A stretch of 64,000 nucleotides of DNA, taken from positions 20,634,501-20,698,500 of the forward strand of contig JARZZO010000004.1 of NCBI GenBank assembly GCA_030544215.1. The letters are read 5' to 3'. The DNA is from Zantedeschia hybrid cultivar (Eukaryota > Streptophyta > Magnoliopsida > Alismatales > Araceae). The position numbers and the translations under genes are program-made. The stretch's first letter is position 1. The number at the start of each line of letters is the position of its first letter. Positions 34,791 through 47,061 of the stretch are shown piece after piece. The notes beneath the pieces are model-generated. The model did no database searches. It was given only the letters and a program-made list of their open reading frames with translations, and had not been told where the DNA came from.

Positions 34791-37339
34791 TGAAACTAGA
34801 GCTAGTCAAGAAATAACAAAAATAACTAGATTCCTATCACAAGAGAAATAGGGCAAGAAGCAAGGGAACATGGTTTTGGGATCTCTTTCAATGGAGCGAA
34901 CCTCTATGTATTGAATCCTTTATATAATGCTTGTACGTAGATATCATCATAGATATTTACAATAGAAAGATAAGAATAAAAGAGTAGGTGCACTCCAAGT
35001 TCCAAGATCCATGTGAATAGTTTGTGGTATGGATGAGTAGATTTGACTAGATCTTCAAGCGCTACTTTAGATTCCATAATACCCCCACTCAAGCGACATG
35101 GGATAAGGGCAAACTACGTTGTCCCTAAGTTGTTCATACCAATAGGTTGACAACAACTTCATAAAAATATTGGCAACTGGATCAAAAAATTGAATGAAAT
35201 GAACTTATTGTTATTTTGCGGCAGTTTTGTCATTAATGAAATGGAAGTCTTCATGTGAGCATGAAAGATAGGATCTATTATGAGATAGATAGCTCCCGTG
35301 TTGTCAAACTATAATGTGGAGTGGTGATACCAATTCTTACATAAGCATTTCAAACCATATCAGCTCAACATAGTGGAAGTAGAACTCCAGTGTTTAGATT
35401 ATGTGCTTGAGTGTGAAGTAATTATCTATTTAGAGTGCTCGAAGAGACTAAGTTTGACCTAGCTAGGATAGATGCCATAGCCCCTTGAGAGTAAGCATTG
35501 AGTTAAAATGATTGACACGGCTAAATGAGTCTACCATAACAAATAGTGTCTTTAAGATGCCAAAGTATCCTTTTTCACAAAAGACCAATGATCAATTCAT
35601 GATCCCTTAACATATTGTAAAACTTTATTAATGAAAAAGGAAATCCCATGGCATGTAATATTGAGGTATTGGAGTGCCCTAATGACACTTTTGTATTCAC
35701 TTATGTTGAAAGTGGATCAACAACTACGAAAGAGAGGCAAGTACTTGCTTTCATGAGAGTTCAAAAGGGATTAGCCTCATGCATATTCATTGGACAAAAG
35801 AATCTTAAAACCAAAAAAATAAATAAAATAAAATAATCATTTTAAGGTTTATCGTATGGCTATCTTTTGAAGTTAAAGCCCCCTTCTAGAGTTTCTTTCT
35901 TCTTCTACCCAAATTCTCCGTTGCCCCTCGTCCTCTTGGTCTATAGCTACATCCTTGGGATCCCCTGGGACAAAACTTCACATCAATAATTATTTTTCTC
36001 CTTGCAATAAACTCTCCCTCATGAGCTTACTCTCGAAGGGTGGCTTTCTTGTTTGCACATGAGTAATCTCGATGATAAAAGAACAATGGATGAATTCTCC
36101 ATCTATTTATAATGAATTCTCATAATTTTAACCCTAACTAAACTAATAGACCCTTTTCAAATCTTTCCAAGTCATGAATTTCCCAAAATTTGACTTTCCT
36201 TCCATGTTACCAAGGACGAGGACTATATTCTGTCATGTGCACAACCTATCTGAAGACTCGCATATAAGCCCTCAAAAGGACATAGCTATCAAAGTGGTCT
36301 TGTACAATGTCATAGATCTTTGAGTCTTATTTTCAATGAGATCTCAATCCGAGCTTTCTACAAGGAGTTATGCTCAAAGCACTAAGACAATATCCTGTGA
36401 ACTTGTGAATAATGAATGGATTGACTTAATGTGACACTTCTAATGTATTGGAGGTAATCCCTTTTTTAAGGTCCTTAGTTAATTGGTAAGGTGCTACCTA
36501 CCTTCAAATATTATATTTGATCACTGAACCTTTTGCTTTAAGGGATCTTAATAAAAAAATAAAACTACATATGGGTTAGTCAAATAATTAGTGGGCTAAC
36601 ATAAGGTAGGCCATAATATGTTACCCTTTTGCATATGCACAAGTTCAAGTTTTAAATCATGAATGACAACATAGAATATCTAAAGAGTAGAGGAACTATA
36701 AAATCCAATTATATGCATAGGGATGGCTTTAGTTAGAGATGAAAGAAGCCAATTGAGGATCAATCTATCCTATTCATGTCATGTTGTGTTTGCTATATTC
36801 AATATGTTAATAGTAGAAGAAGTAGAATTTGATGATTTAATAAATTTTAAAGGATAAGGAAACAAGTTATCAATATACTCAAAAAAGTGGTAGCGCTCAA
36901 AGAGTTGGAACGGATTGTGTAGACCATAACGTGCAATTTTACTTGTGTAAATGCATATAGATGAGATTGTTAAGTTCGTAAGAGAAGTGATAGGTGGGGC
37001 GTTGATTGTGGAAGATTGAGGGATACTAATTGAGTGAAACTAGATGCTATACTGCACATGGTGTAATTAGCAATGGACCTGAGTCAAGCAAGCTCTGATG
37101 CCATGAAGAGATCAAGAGTAAGTAGAGAATAAGAGCAAGAGGACAAGAAGTAGGGGGACATGATTTTGGGATTTCTTTCAATGGAGAGTCCCCTTGTGTA
37201 CTGAATCCTTTATATAATACTTGTACATAGATTTGTTATAAATATCTAAAAGTAAAGGATGTGCATTCCAAGTTCCAAGGTCCATAAGGGTGATTGTGCT
37301 ATGCATAAGAAAATTTTACTATCTCCATGCTCTACTTCA
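34791..37339 (-). mobile_element. Collapsed Ty1/copia element with two short LTRs
   Basis: Two related blocks, about 34791-35078 and 37104-37339, share the run TTTTGGGAT(C/T)TCTTTCAATGGAG, a CTTTATATAAT(G/A)CTTGTAC motif and CCAAGTTCCAAG(A/G)TCCAT. Left of the right-hand block, at 37092-37103, the minus strand reads TGGCATCAGAGC, one mismatch from the initiator tRNA-Met primer site. In the interior, near the left LTR, broken minus-strand frames retain the end of the copia RNase H region (PVANIFMKLLSTYWYEQLRD near 35130-35190). Only about 2 kb of interior remains against a usual 4-5 kb, so much was deleted. Confidence 0.65.
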
Positions 37340-38159
37340 AGTTCATCATCAAGCTTACTTAGGCTTGTTTGGGCATGGCTTGGCTTTGTATTTTAAGGCA
37401 TGTAGGTTGAGCACTGGCGAAACCTTTAGGCTTTCCTACTCCAGCCTGGACTTAATTTTTTTGAGCTAATAGGTTTAATTTACACAATGGAACAAGGTTA
37501 AAATAGTAGTAGCAAATGGCAAAGTGGTTGCATATCTTGATTTTAGGAGGTAAGTAATGAGTTTAGCTATGTTGTGCATCACTTGTTGTATATTTTTTTT
37601 ATAAATTTAGAGTTTTAAGATGAGTTTGTCCATGTAGGGCCATGCTTAGGCAATAGTTGTAGGATCCATCCTAGGTTTAGTCAAGCTTGAATTGACTTTG
37701 AAGGTCAAGCTTGAACATAGTGTGCACACTAGAATGATGCCAGTTTCTAGTACTAGGAAGTACTTCACGTGGGAATATCCACATCCCTAAACAAGCAAGA
37801 ATAACAAGAACTATACATGGAATGGCTCATATCAAAAATAATAATGATAATAAATGAATGACCCATGGATGGACCTACTTACCTGTGATCGCTAAGAAGG
37901 ATTGATCTCCTTCCAAGGTGTCCAAATGAAAGAATGATTGTGCGAGGATGGGTAGGGCTGAGAGTCTTTCCTCCCTTCATTGTGATCGGCCGGATGAGGG
38001 AGCTCGTTGCCTTGTAGGATTGCCTTTCTTCAAAATTCAAGTGTTTGTGTTTCTACACTTTAAAAAAAAAAAGGAAAAAAAAAAAGAAAGGAAGATTAAA
38101 CATTATAGCATGTGCAGCATCTATTTTTTATATTAAACAGAAACCAAGTCATGGCTCTT
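37340..38159. other. Intergenic, no gene recognised
   Basis: AT-rich DNA with an A-rich tract at 38062-38098 that might be the tail of a retroposon. I could not identify a body for it. Confidence 0.4.
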
Positions 38160-39111
38160 AATATAGACTTGAGGGGCTAGTGTTTTAAACCACTTTCGGG
38201 CGCTAAAATGGGCAGGTGGGTGTGTGCACGATGTAGTGATTTGTAAAATGTGAATAAATGATTGAAATGAAATTAATATGATGAAATAGATAGCAAGAGA
38301 CAAAGAGAAATGAAGGTAGAGGGAGGAGATTGCTCAGGTCAAAGAGGTGGCTTCTCCACCCCACATCCAGGAAGGCTCCAAATAGATTTGGTGCAGCAAT
38401 GTTCCTCTAGCAACATAGTAGTGTGTCCTCCTTCAACCTTGGAGGAAGTATGAGATTAAGGTTCTATTTATAAGGGAAGAGGACCTATGGGCCAATCTAG
38501 ATCTGTGGAGAGCTCTAAGGAAGAGAAGATCATCTCTAGGAGTTGGGATAAGGTGGATTTTCGTAACTCATCCCCACAAATCCCTCTACATGGTTGGGAA
38601 GTGATAAAATCACGTGAGAAACATCCCAATCATGCACATGTGCGAGAGAAGGCGGCCCCTTAAGAGTCTTGACCAATTTGAAAATCAATGTGTGCAATGG
38701 AGTGTGTACGGCTTCTATAGAAGCTAGAGCATTGTATGACTTCTATAGCAGCCTTACATAGCTCAAGCTAGTAGGCTCTTAAAAATGGATATAGCTCTTT
38801 CATTTGACCTCGATTTACAAATGATTTAATGCATTTGAAACTAGACTCGTGAGCTTTCCAATGATATATGATATACCTAATTTGAAGTTAAAATGAATTT
38901 AGTATGAATTTTTGAACTTTTAGTAAAATTACGGGACAACAAACTTGATATACGACTTCTATAGAAGCCATAAACTTCTTAGGAAGCCATAAACTACAAT
39001 AGATCAAAATTCAAGTTATTGAGCTAAACTTTGCGATTTCAGGCCAAAATTGGGCAATTTAAAAATGATAAGTGAGTTGTCCTACGGAATGTCATAAGTG
39101 GGGTGCCTACA
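38160..39111 (-). mobile_element. LTR-like block with its own palindrome set
   Basis: The minus strand starts TGTAGGCACCCC at 39111, like the 5' ends of plant Ty3/gypsy LTRs. Inside are four copies of a palindromic core CTTCTATAGAAG or near variants (38710-38725, 38739-38754, 38954-38969, 38974-38989). The inner end and partner LTR are not found, so the call rests on the terminus and the resemblance in layout to the other palindrome-bearing LTRs. Confidence 0.4.
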
Positions 39112-40077
39112 CTTCGGTTGACTTAGTGCAAGTCCAACCCAAACATGTTTAATCTAAACTCAATCCAACCGCAAATGAGCTTAAAATTTTACATGATGAA
39201 ATATTTGTAGAAAATAAACTTTAATCCCTTCAAGCTCCATTGGTCCATCCTGTTTCTAAAGCCCATACTATCCTCAATGACCCCAAGTCCCTCCCTAGTG
39301 TGCTATTCGTTAGTGTAGTCCCAACTCTCTTCTTCTAATTCTTTTACATTTTTTGGTGATAGTAATGCAAGGCCTAATTTATTATATGCTATTGTGATCC
39401 TTAATTTGTGGATACTTTCTCATGTAAGTACTATTTTGTCAATTAAGCTATTATCATAGCTAATTACGAAAAAGGGATTGTTGCTTATTAAAAGTTACAC
39501 AAATAGCCGCTTATAATGAGTTTGGGATTATTTGACCCATGCAAATTTGTATCATAAACGTAATATGAGATGTTGCTTAAGTTATTAAAAATTAGATAAG
39601 CTTGAAGTGAATTTGGGTAAAACCTAGATTTACATATGGTAGGTTAAATTTGAGTTGGGTTGAATTCAAAGTTCAATTGGGCCACTTTGTCTTTACCTTA
39701 CTGAACCTAGGCAATTTGCATATGTATCAACTATCAACCATATCAACCGGATATTATGCAAAAATCAGAATGAGCCAATGAAAGTAAGGTTTTGTGAATT
39801 ACTTCAAAACATCGGGGCTTTTTTGTATGTTCCCAAATATTTCGTGTATGCAAATCCATCCTCTATAATTTATATATGCAGGAAAAAGCCCAATCTAATC
39901 CTTTTTAATTAGATTTTCATCAAAATAAGAGGCATTCTTAAAAAGCTTTGCTTGAAGTATGCATAGACTATATAACTTAAATCCATGTTACCCTTACTTA
40001 ATTCTCCCGCATCCTTCTCCCTTTCCTGTTGCCTGCTTCAGCAAAAGTATCCTTTCTTTATTTCCTTTTCTTTGGTT
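39112..40077. other. Intergenic, no gene recognised
   Basis: AT-rich sequence without a convincing frame or repeat boundary. Confidence 0.4.
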
Positions 40078-40560
40078 TTTTTTTTTTTTTTTTTTGAGAA
40101 AAAGAAGAAGGCAGGTGAATTCTGAAGCATTTCCTTAAAAGATGAGGTTTCCGGGTTTCCATCCATCACCTCCCATTCCACAGAAACCACAGGAAAAGGA
40201 ATCCATCCTCCAAAACCATGCACTCACACAAGGGGGAACCATGCATGGTCCTGGCCAATACTTAGATGCTTCCATAGAGGGCAACCTAGAAAGTGAAAGC
40301 CATATGTATCATCCGAAATCCAACTCACATGTCCATCAGATATCTCAATAAAATGTTTAATATATGCCTTTAACCCCAAGAATTTTCTAAGGTTCTTCCA
40401 TAGTAAAATTATTTTGGTGCACCACACAGTGAAATTATTAGCATACGGTTTTATTTTAATTCCTTTGGTAAAAAGAGTTGATAAAAGTTTCTCAGAAATT
40501 ATTCCAATCCCCACTAATGACAACGCACATTGAACCAAAGTTGCACTTAACTACTCATGT
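40078..40560 (-). repeat. A-tailed dispersed repeat related to 19264-20254
   Basis: On the minus strand the block ends in CTCAAAAAAAAAA. Upstream it carries a partly open frame with VVSVEWEVMDGNPETSSFKE. The same tail junction and a related peptide occur at 19264-19400, so a retroposed transcript or LINE 3' end is plausible. A 104-codon frame (40224-40538) is followed by a stop and then the conserved peptide. No known family is recognised. Confidence 0.45.
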
Positions 40561-41231
40561 CCTAGAACTATATCCCTGTCACTCATATGCCAACCTTAGT
40601 AATTAGTAATTTTATGGGAATTGTGTTTGATTCTGGAAAAGTTATCAAGTGTGCTGGACTCCCTGGCATCAAAAATTTGGGCATGTAAGAATATATTTAC
40701 AGAGTTAATATCTCTATTTTAAAACTTCATCTTAACGCTCTCTTTTATCTCCAATTATGAATACATTTTAGGTGTTCATGTCAATCATTTTACATTTATA
40801 CCTTTATATTTATTCATTGATATGATCTCCTGATCTTATCAAAGGTACAAAATTATCTATAACATGTAGATAGTTAGTATATAGTTGCAATGCTCTGCAA
40901 AAAATTGACTTCACCTGAACTTTTGCATTCTACACCAAATGTGTGTCTTTGTCAATGAGTTATCTAGTGGTTTGCAAAACAGTAACATGGATGTCAACCT
41001 GGTGGGATCAAAGCTTGCACCAATGAGACCATCCCCACCACGTGCATCCCACCTCTCCTTCCTTCTCCTTGCAAGCAAACCACACTTTAACAAACATTCC
41101 CCAACACATGCACGTCGCTTTTACTACTTCCCTAACTCGAGAGGCGTTTAAATAACCTGTTTGGAGGAAAGTGAAACAAAACAATGCTCTGTGTATTATT
41201 GATGGGTTAGAAAATTTATGTTGTACTCAAT
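40561..41231. other. Intergenic, no gene recognised
   Basis: No convincing coding region or repeat terminus is visible. Confidence 0.4.
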
Positions 41232-41239
41232 AACACAAT

Positions 41240-41641
41240 TAGGGGTGTCAATCAGGCGGGTCAACCCGTGGTCCAACTCAATCTAGTCTATATTAAAAGA
41301 AATTGGGTTGACCTAAGTTATATAAATTGAATTGGGTTAAATTTAAATTGATATCAGTTAAATTTAGGCTGGGTTGGACTGAAAACAGGCTGTCTAGTTT
41401 AATATATTGACTTTTACAATAATTAATGCAAGAAGCAAAATGCTTCTAACAAATCATTTATAAACATAGCAAGTCCAACTCAACCCACTCACTATTAAAT
41501 TAAGACTGAAGCTGGGCTGAATTTAGGTTAAATTTGAATTGAATTTGAGTTGGCCTAAAGTTAGACTTCGTAATTTTAAATTTGGGTTACACCCAAATTA
41601 TCGCGTAAGCCAACCCCCCCCCTCCCCAATTTACATGCCTA
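41240..41641. mobile_element. hAT-like MITE with 8-bp target duplication
   Basis: The 402-bp element starts TAGGGGTGTCAAT and ends with the imperfect complement AATTTACATGCCTA. It lies between perfect AACACAAT duplications at 41232-41239 and 41642-41649. The 8-bp TSD and the AGGGGTGTCAA terminus are typical of plant hAT non-autonomous elements. No transposase is encoded. The interior is rich in TTGGGTT/AACCCAA motifs. Confidence 0.85.
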
Positions 41642-41649
41642 AACACAAT

Positions 41650-43625
41650 GATTGCAGCCTTTGACGTCTCTCTTCCACCCCATGGAGACCCTCTTCAACC
41701 CCCACACGCAAACCCTCTTGAGTTTTGATCAAAAGAAGATGAAAAGGGAATAGAAAGACTCAGGGTTCTAAATTACGTATCAGTACTCAAGATTGGTGGA
41801 GGAGCGGAAATGTAGATGATATGCTCAACTTGCTTCATTAAGAAAGTGGGTTTCTTTAACATAAAATTCTCTGAAGAATCATATAGAAGATTAATAAAAG
41901 TTTTCTGGGCCCTTATAATATTTCTGGTATGGTAGATAATTGAATTGTGTCTCATGTGAAGTATTGTTCATTTTGGTTTGAAGGTCTTATAGTTTTATCC
42001 CTTAAAAAGCGCCTCATACAGAGAGAAAATCCGTCATTATGAACATAGGACCCCTTGTCTTTGCATCAGCACTATCCTTTGAGCCAAATGGTGTACAACC
42101 ATTAAATCTTGTTCACTGACAACGTTAAAATTTTATTGTCGGAAATTGGCCTACAACTCTCATAAAAGATTGTCTACTTTGTTATGGAGTATTTAAGAAC
42201 TTTGTCTTCTTAAACTTTGATTTGATAATAAGATAGGACACTACAAAGTAAAGACACATTCTATATGAAATACATGCTTGAGTTCTTGCTCTACTTTTAA
42301 TTTTGTTGAGTATATTATCTTATATTCAGTAGAGATTTTTCTTCTTCAATTAAGAGTAGAACTATGAGTAGATAGGTGAGTAAAATGTTAGTAAACTCTC
42401 TTACTCTTACACGGAAAAAATTAGAGTCTAATATGCTTGCAATTTATCATAATACAAATTCAACCTATATTCTTATTCGAGTGAAGTTCGAATCTTATTT
42501 TATATCATGATGATGTTCTCAAGGAGAAACTTATATTTTGGATCTTCTTTTATGTCTCATTCTATATTTATTTTGTTAACAGCTTACACAAAAAAGAGGT
42601 CTCGTGTGGGAGGGATAGACCTATCTTTGTAAGTGTATGCCCCTCTCAATTTACAACTGATGTGTGGCTGTCGTAGCACCCTCCATCCTTTAATCACCCA
42701 CAACTAACATGATAAACATTCAAACTTTCAATAAGGAGAATAAGACCCAGTCAAACTTAGGACAACACATGCAATTTGACTTGACCTTCAAAATTATAGA
42801 TTTGAGTCAATGTAAGCTTCAAAACATGAACCAAATTGATGTCAAATCATCCTTCCGTAGAGTTAAGAACTTATTAGGGTAAAAGCAATTATTGATTCAA
42901 AGTCGCTTCAGCTTTGTGCAAAGATCTTTGGGCCCTCTTACGATTGACCTTGGTATAGAGCATGTAGTTTGCAAACAAAGTTAGGTCAAATCAGAATTAG
43001 AATCAAGTAGCTTCTTATCATATTTTGCCTTCAATTTGGCGCAACCATGACCTGATCTGACTACTCCCTCAAAAGAATGGTAACACCACCAAGAGTCTTC
43101 TATAAGATTTTTAAGAGAACTGTCACAAGAAATTGAAAAAAAAAACAGAAAAAGGTGGAAATATTTTTGGTTATGAAAGCTAGATTCCAACCCCCCTCTT
43201 TGGTTCTCTCCCTATGCCCCAAGGGGAATCTGACAAGGCCCCTTTTGGTCCCCGGCCCCTCCCTTCCACCATGCAGTTCCCTAGAATAACCACAAAATTG
43301 GGAGGCTTCCCTACTCCCCACGGAAGCCGATGCTCAATTGTCCTCTTGCTGTCGAGACTTGAGCAGACTGTTCATCATCACCTGTGACTGCATGAAAACT
43401 ATTTTTTCAATTAACTTTCATATGTTTGATAAATGCGAATAATAGATATTACTTGAGAAAATAATTTGGTAAACTTAAAATATTCCCTTTTCCCCTCATT
43501 TTTTTTCCTATTGATCCCCATGGAAAACTACTTCACGGGTCTTATTTCCCTCTAATTTTGCAACCCCACATATGGAAGAATATAAAGGCATGGTTTTATT
43601 TTTCACTTGTTTTCTTATATGATTT
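41650..43625. other. Intergenic, no gene recognised
   Basis: Short frames only. Nothing here shows a domain, splice structure or repeat boundary that I can support. Confidence 0.4.
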
Positions 43626-43630
43626 ATAAC

Positions 43631-43800
43631 TGTTGATGTATATACAGTAGGTCTAGATTTAGTATGTACATATTGGTAAGCATGCTGGCCTCTTGCCCTA
43701 TTATGGGCTTCTTGTCCTATTATGGGATCTTGTACTTGTATATATCAAGGTTCAATACAATGGAGAAGATCATGCTTCCTTCAATTCATTATTCATAACA
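43631..43800 (+). repeat. 5' LTR of the copia element
   Basis: Begins TGTTGATGTATATACAG and ends TTCATAACA directly before the primer-binding site. Confidence 0.95.
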
Positions 43801-43813
43801 TGGTATCAGAGCC
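43801..43813 (+). other. Primer-binding site for initiator tRNA-Met
   Basis: TGGTATCAGAGCC, immediately after the LTR, complements the 3' end of initiator tRNA-Met. Confidence 0.95.
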
Positions 43814-44386
43814 GAATGTTCGGTTTCGGTTTTCTTGAGCGTGTCTGCGTTCGCCGCGCCGCTGCCGTGTGCGTCTGCCTTCCGGTCCGCCGCTGTTCCC
43901 CCTCTGCGTTCTTCCTAAACCCTCTGCCGTTCGTCTGCTGGGGTTTGGCCGGGGAGACCTCCAGCGGTGCGTCGCGTTGCCGCGGCAGGTTTTCCAGCGG
44001 TGCGTTGCGCTGCCGCTCCTCCCCAGTCGCGGTTGCCGTTCCTAATCTCCCCAGGGCCTGTTCCCAGCAGTTCAGTTCGGCAGGCGGCGCGGCGTTGGGC
44101 GGTCCTGGGCTAGTCCCAATCCCAGCGGGTCGGTGTTGGGTGCGGTCCTGGGCCAGTCCCAATCCCAGTGGGTCGGTGTTGGGTGCTCCTGCCCAGTCCA
44201 GCTCAGCCCCACACTCTGGGGCTAGCTCTTCCCCGGGCTCTTCCCCGGGTCTGGTTCCAGGCACGGGCTCGGTAGCGGGTCGGCAAAGCAAGGTTGAGGA
44301 GGGATCCGGTCACCCCCCACGAAGCCCCCCCTATGGATCCGGTGACCAATCGTTGTTTAAGGTAGCGTTCACCTTCTTTGATTGTC
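43814..44386 (+). repeat. GC-rich leader with tandem duplications
   Basis: The 570-nt leader before gag is much richer in G+C than the coding region. It holds a 43-bp direct repeat (44101-44143 and 44144-44186, three differences by eye) and a shorter duplicated motif TCCAGCGGTGCGT (about 43960 and 43990). A long frame crosses the LTR, primer site and leader, but crossing the primer site makes it unlikely to be a gene. Confidence 0.7.
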
Positions 44387-45510
44387 ATGGCTCTATTAAG
44401 TTCTATTTCTGCGTCGGATATTCCAAAAATGGATCTTCAATTAAAGGATGCCAATAATTATGTTGTATGGGTTGCTATTGTTTGATCTAATCTTCGTACT
44501 GCTAAGTTATGGGGATATGTTGATGGGACTATTATGTATCCGGCAGTTGAAATTGAGTCATCGGCAGAAAAAGGTACTACTATTTCTTTTATTCAGATTT
44601 GGAAAGATAATGATGAGGTTGTCATGGGTTATATCTTTCGTTCGGTTGATCCTTCCATTCGTCTGGATCTTTTGGACTTTACTACTTCTCGAGCACAATG
44701 GACTTATCTTGCCAGACGTTATATTCAGTCTAGTGGTGCTCGAGAGTATCAACTTCGTAGTGAACTTGACAATATTCGTCAGGGTGAACTGTCAATTCAA
44801 GAGTTCTTCACTCGTCTTCGACGTATCTGGTCAGAATTAGATGCTATGCATATCTCTGGTCGTATTTCTACGTGTTCTTGCAGTCTTCAACGGGATCGAC
44901 AGCATCTCTATCACTTTCTGATGCGTCTTCGTCCTGAGTACGAGGCACTTCGTGCTCAGCTTCTACATCGATCCCCTCTGTCGAGTCTGGATGATGCTCT
45001 TACTGAGCTTATTGCAGAAGAAACACGACTGCGAGCCCTGGAGACGTCTGGCACTCCATCTGAAACTGTTCTCGCTGCCGCATTGCGGTCTCGCTCATCG
45101 GAGCCTTCCAAATTTTCTCCGCTACTTGACACTCTGACGCACTCACGTAGCATGGATTCTTCATCACACCTTGGTGACTCAGTTAGCACACCAGCGAATC
45201 TTTTCTGCAAATACTGTCACAACCGTGGCCACACTATTGATCAATGTCGGAAGCTTCAGCGTCGCCAACGTCAGTCTCGTCCCACTGCTGCTGTGGCGGA
45301 GTCGCCTCCTTCCGTCCCGTCGCCTACAACTCCGTCTGGATTACCTTCTCAAGGAAGTTCTCTTGACGTGACGCAACTTGCTGGACAGATACAACAGATT
45401 CAGCAGCTTCTCCAGACCGCTGGTTTCTTTTCTAAACCTTCCGCTCTGTCTGCCGCCACTAGTACTGTTTCAAACTGGATCTTAGACTCTAGGGCTTCCC
45501 ATCACATGAC
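44387..45510 (+). pseudogene. Copia Gag and start of protease
   Basis: The natural start is the ATG at 44387 (MALLSSISASDIP), in frame with the longer downstream frame. A TGA at 44483-44485 interrupts codon 33 where Arg (CGA) would be expected. The Gag core includes LRSELDNIRQGELSIQEF. A zinc knuckle CKYCHNRGHTIDQC (C-x2-C-x4-H-x4-C) lies near 45208-45249. The protease begins NWILDSRASHHMT, with the active-site Gly replaced by Arg (DSR for DSG). The frame is then cut at 45510 by the solo LTR. Confidence 0.9.
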
Positions 45511-47061
45511 TGTTAGTTTAAGGTGGCCTACAAGCCAATCTAACAATATAAATCTCGTTCATTTATTAATATAATGGCATAATATTCGTTATGTGTAAAT
45601 CGCTTTAATTATCGTTTCATAATGAAGTCCGTGAATATGTGCTATGGTGATCAGATTATGATGAGATCATACTAATGAGACTGATCACTTAAACACACAT
45701 ATTCTTAATCGTTCCTAGTCGAAGGATATCCGAGAAGGACATCGGATATCCGGTTAGACTAGTACAGATTACTCCTGCTCATATGATGAGGGTGACTGGT
45801 CTCATAAGTCACTTGTGTGGAGACACTAAGGCGAATCTGTAGGTGCTCATTGGAGAATGAGTTCACTGAACTGATCCGACTGAATCGCTGGATGGTATTG
45901 TACCTCACTGTCAACCAGCTTGATTCTATTGTCACAGTTGCGTGGATGGTCCTCGGACCTGAGACACCAAGGACACCTTGGCGGTGGACTTCTGTACTTT
46001 GACCTTAGACTACGAATCTCTAGCCACGGGATTCTAATACGCCAAGGATTGGGTGCAGCGGAATACCGTCGAAGGGAATTGTGTGTCAATAAGGAATCAT
46101 TCGCTCTCGGTACTTAGAGAGAGAATGCTCTAGGAAGGATGCGCGAAAGTCCCTGGCCAGGGCGGACGATAATATCGGAAAATGAGTTTTCCGATATTCA
46201 TCAGCGGCATCCAATCCAAGTGAGTCGACCGGTTAGGGTTTGACAGCTCGCCATACCCTGAGTTGACTCGAGAGCATTGTACGAATGAAGGATTATATCC
46301 ACGCGGTAACTGTCGGCGGAAAGGTTCTAAGAGTGGGTTACTTAACCCCAAATACCTTCCGGGTTCACGCGGTGTTGCTTGGCACCCAACGTGATCAGAG
46401 GCCCGGTCGAATTCGATGTGCGACATCAATTCGATTGATTAATTGATTAATAAAGAGTTATTAATTAATTAATAAAGCCAGTATGGAGTCACTGGGCTTA
46501 TTGGGCCATTAACTGGACTGGTACTTGGGCCTAGAGGGTCACACGCAAATGATTCTCAAGGCGATGGATAAATAAGTGGGTTTTATACAAACCGGGGGTT
46601 TTTATGAAAAACCGCGCAGTTAGTATAAAACATAGCGAACGGGCTGAGCAGGCCAAGCTGCTGCTAACCCTAGCCGCCCCTCCTCGTTTTCTGTCTTCCT
46701 CTGGAGTCCAGGCAAATACAGATCTGCTCCGCCGCTTCTCCGAATCTCGTTCGACGGGAAATCGTCCGCGCACTGCGGCGATCATTGCGGTGACCAGCGG
46801 AGGCTTCGCGGGCTGCGAAGAACGACGAACTCGAGGATATCCGTCGCGGGGAGGATCGCGTGGACTTCGCTAGAGGCCGGGCGCTTGCGCGGCTTGCGGT
46901 GTCGCACCGACGGAACCGAACGGCTGCGGATTCGAATCCGCACACGGTGAGAACTTCGATAATCCGATTATCGTATTTTAGATTTCGAAACGGGAACGGA
47001 TCGCTGTATTTTTTTTGTTTCCGCTGCGTAAGAGATCCGGAGAAACCGAGAAAACCCAACA
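45511..47061 (+). mobile_element. Solo LTR of an unidentified family inside the copia protease
   Basis: The 1551-bp segment starts TGTTAGTTTAAGG and ends AACCCAACA and is flanked by perfect ATGAC duplications (45506-45510 and 47062-47066). Removing it with one duplication restores continuity between the protease active-site region and the downstream pol sequence. It has no coding content. Terminal TG...CA and a 5-bp TSD identify it as an LTR, and the missing interior shows it is a solo LTR. It is unlike the other LTRs here. The orientation is arbitrary. Confidence 0.9.

Noticed and set aside
43693..44457. 254-codon plus-strand frame
   Set aside because: It runs through the end of the copia LTR, the tRNA primer site and the GC-rich leader, and lacks any domain. 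The real gag starts at 44387 in another frame.
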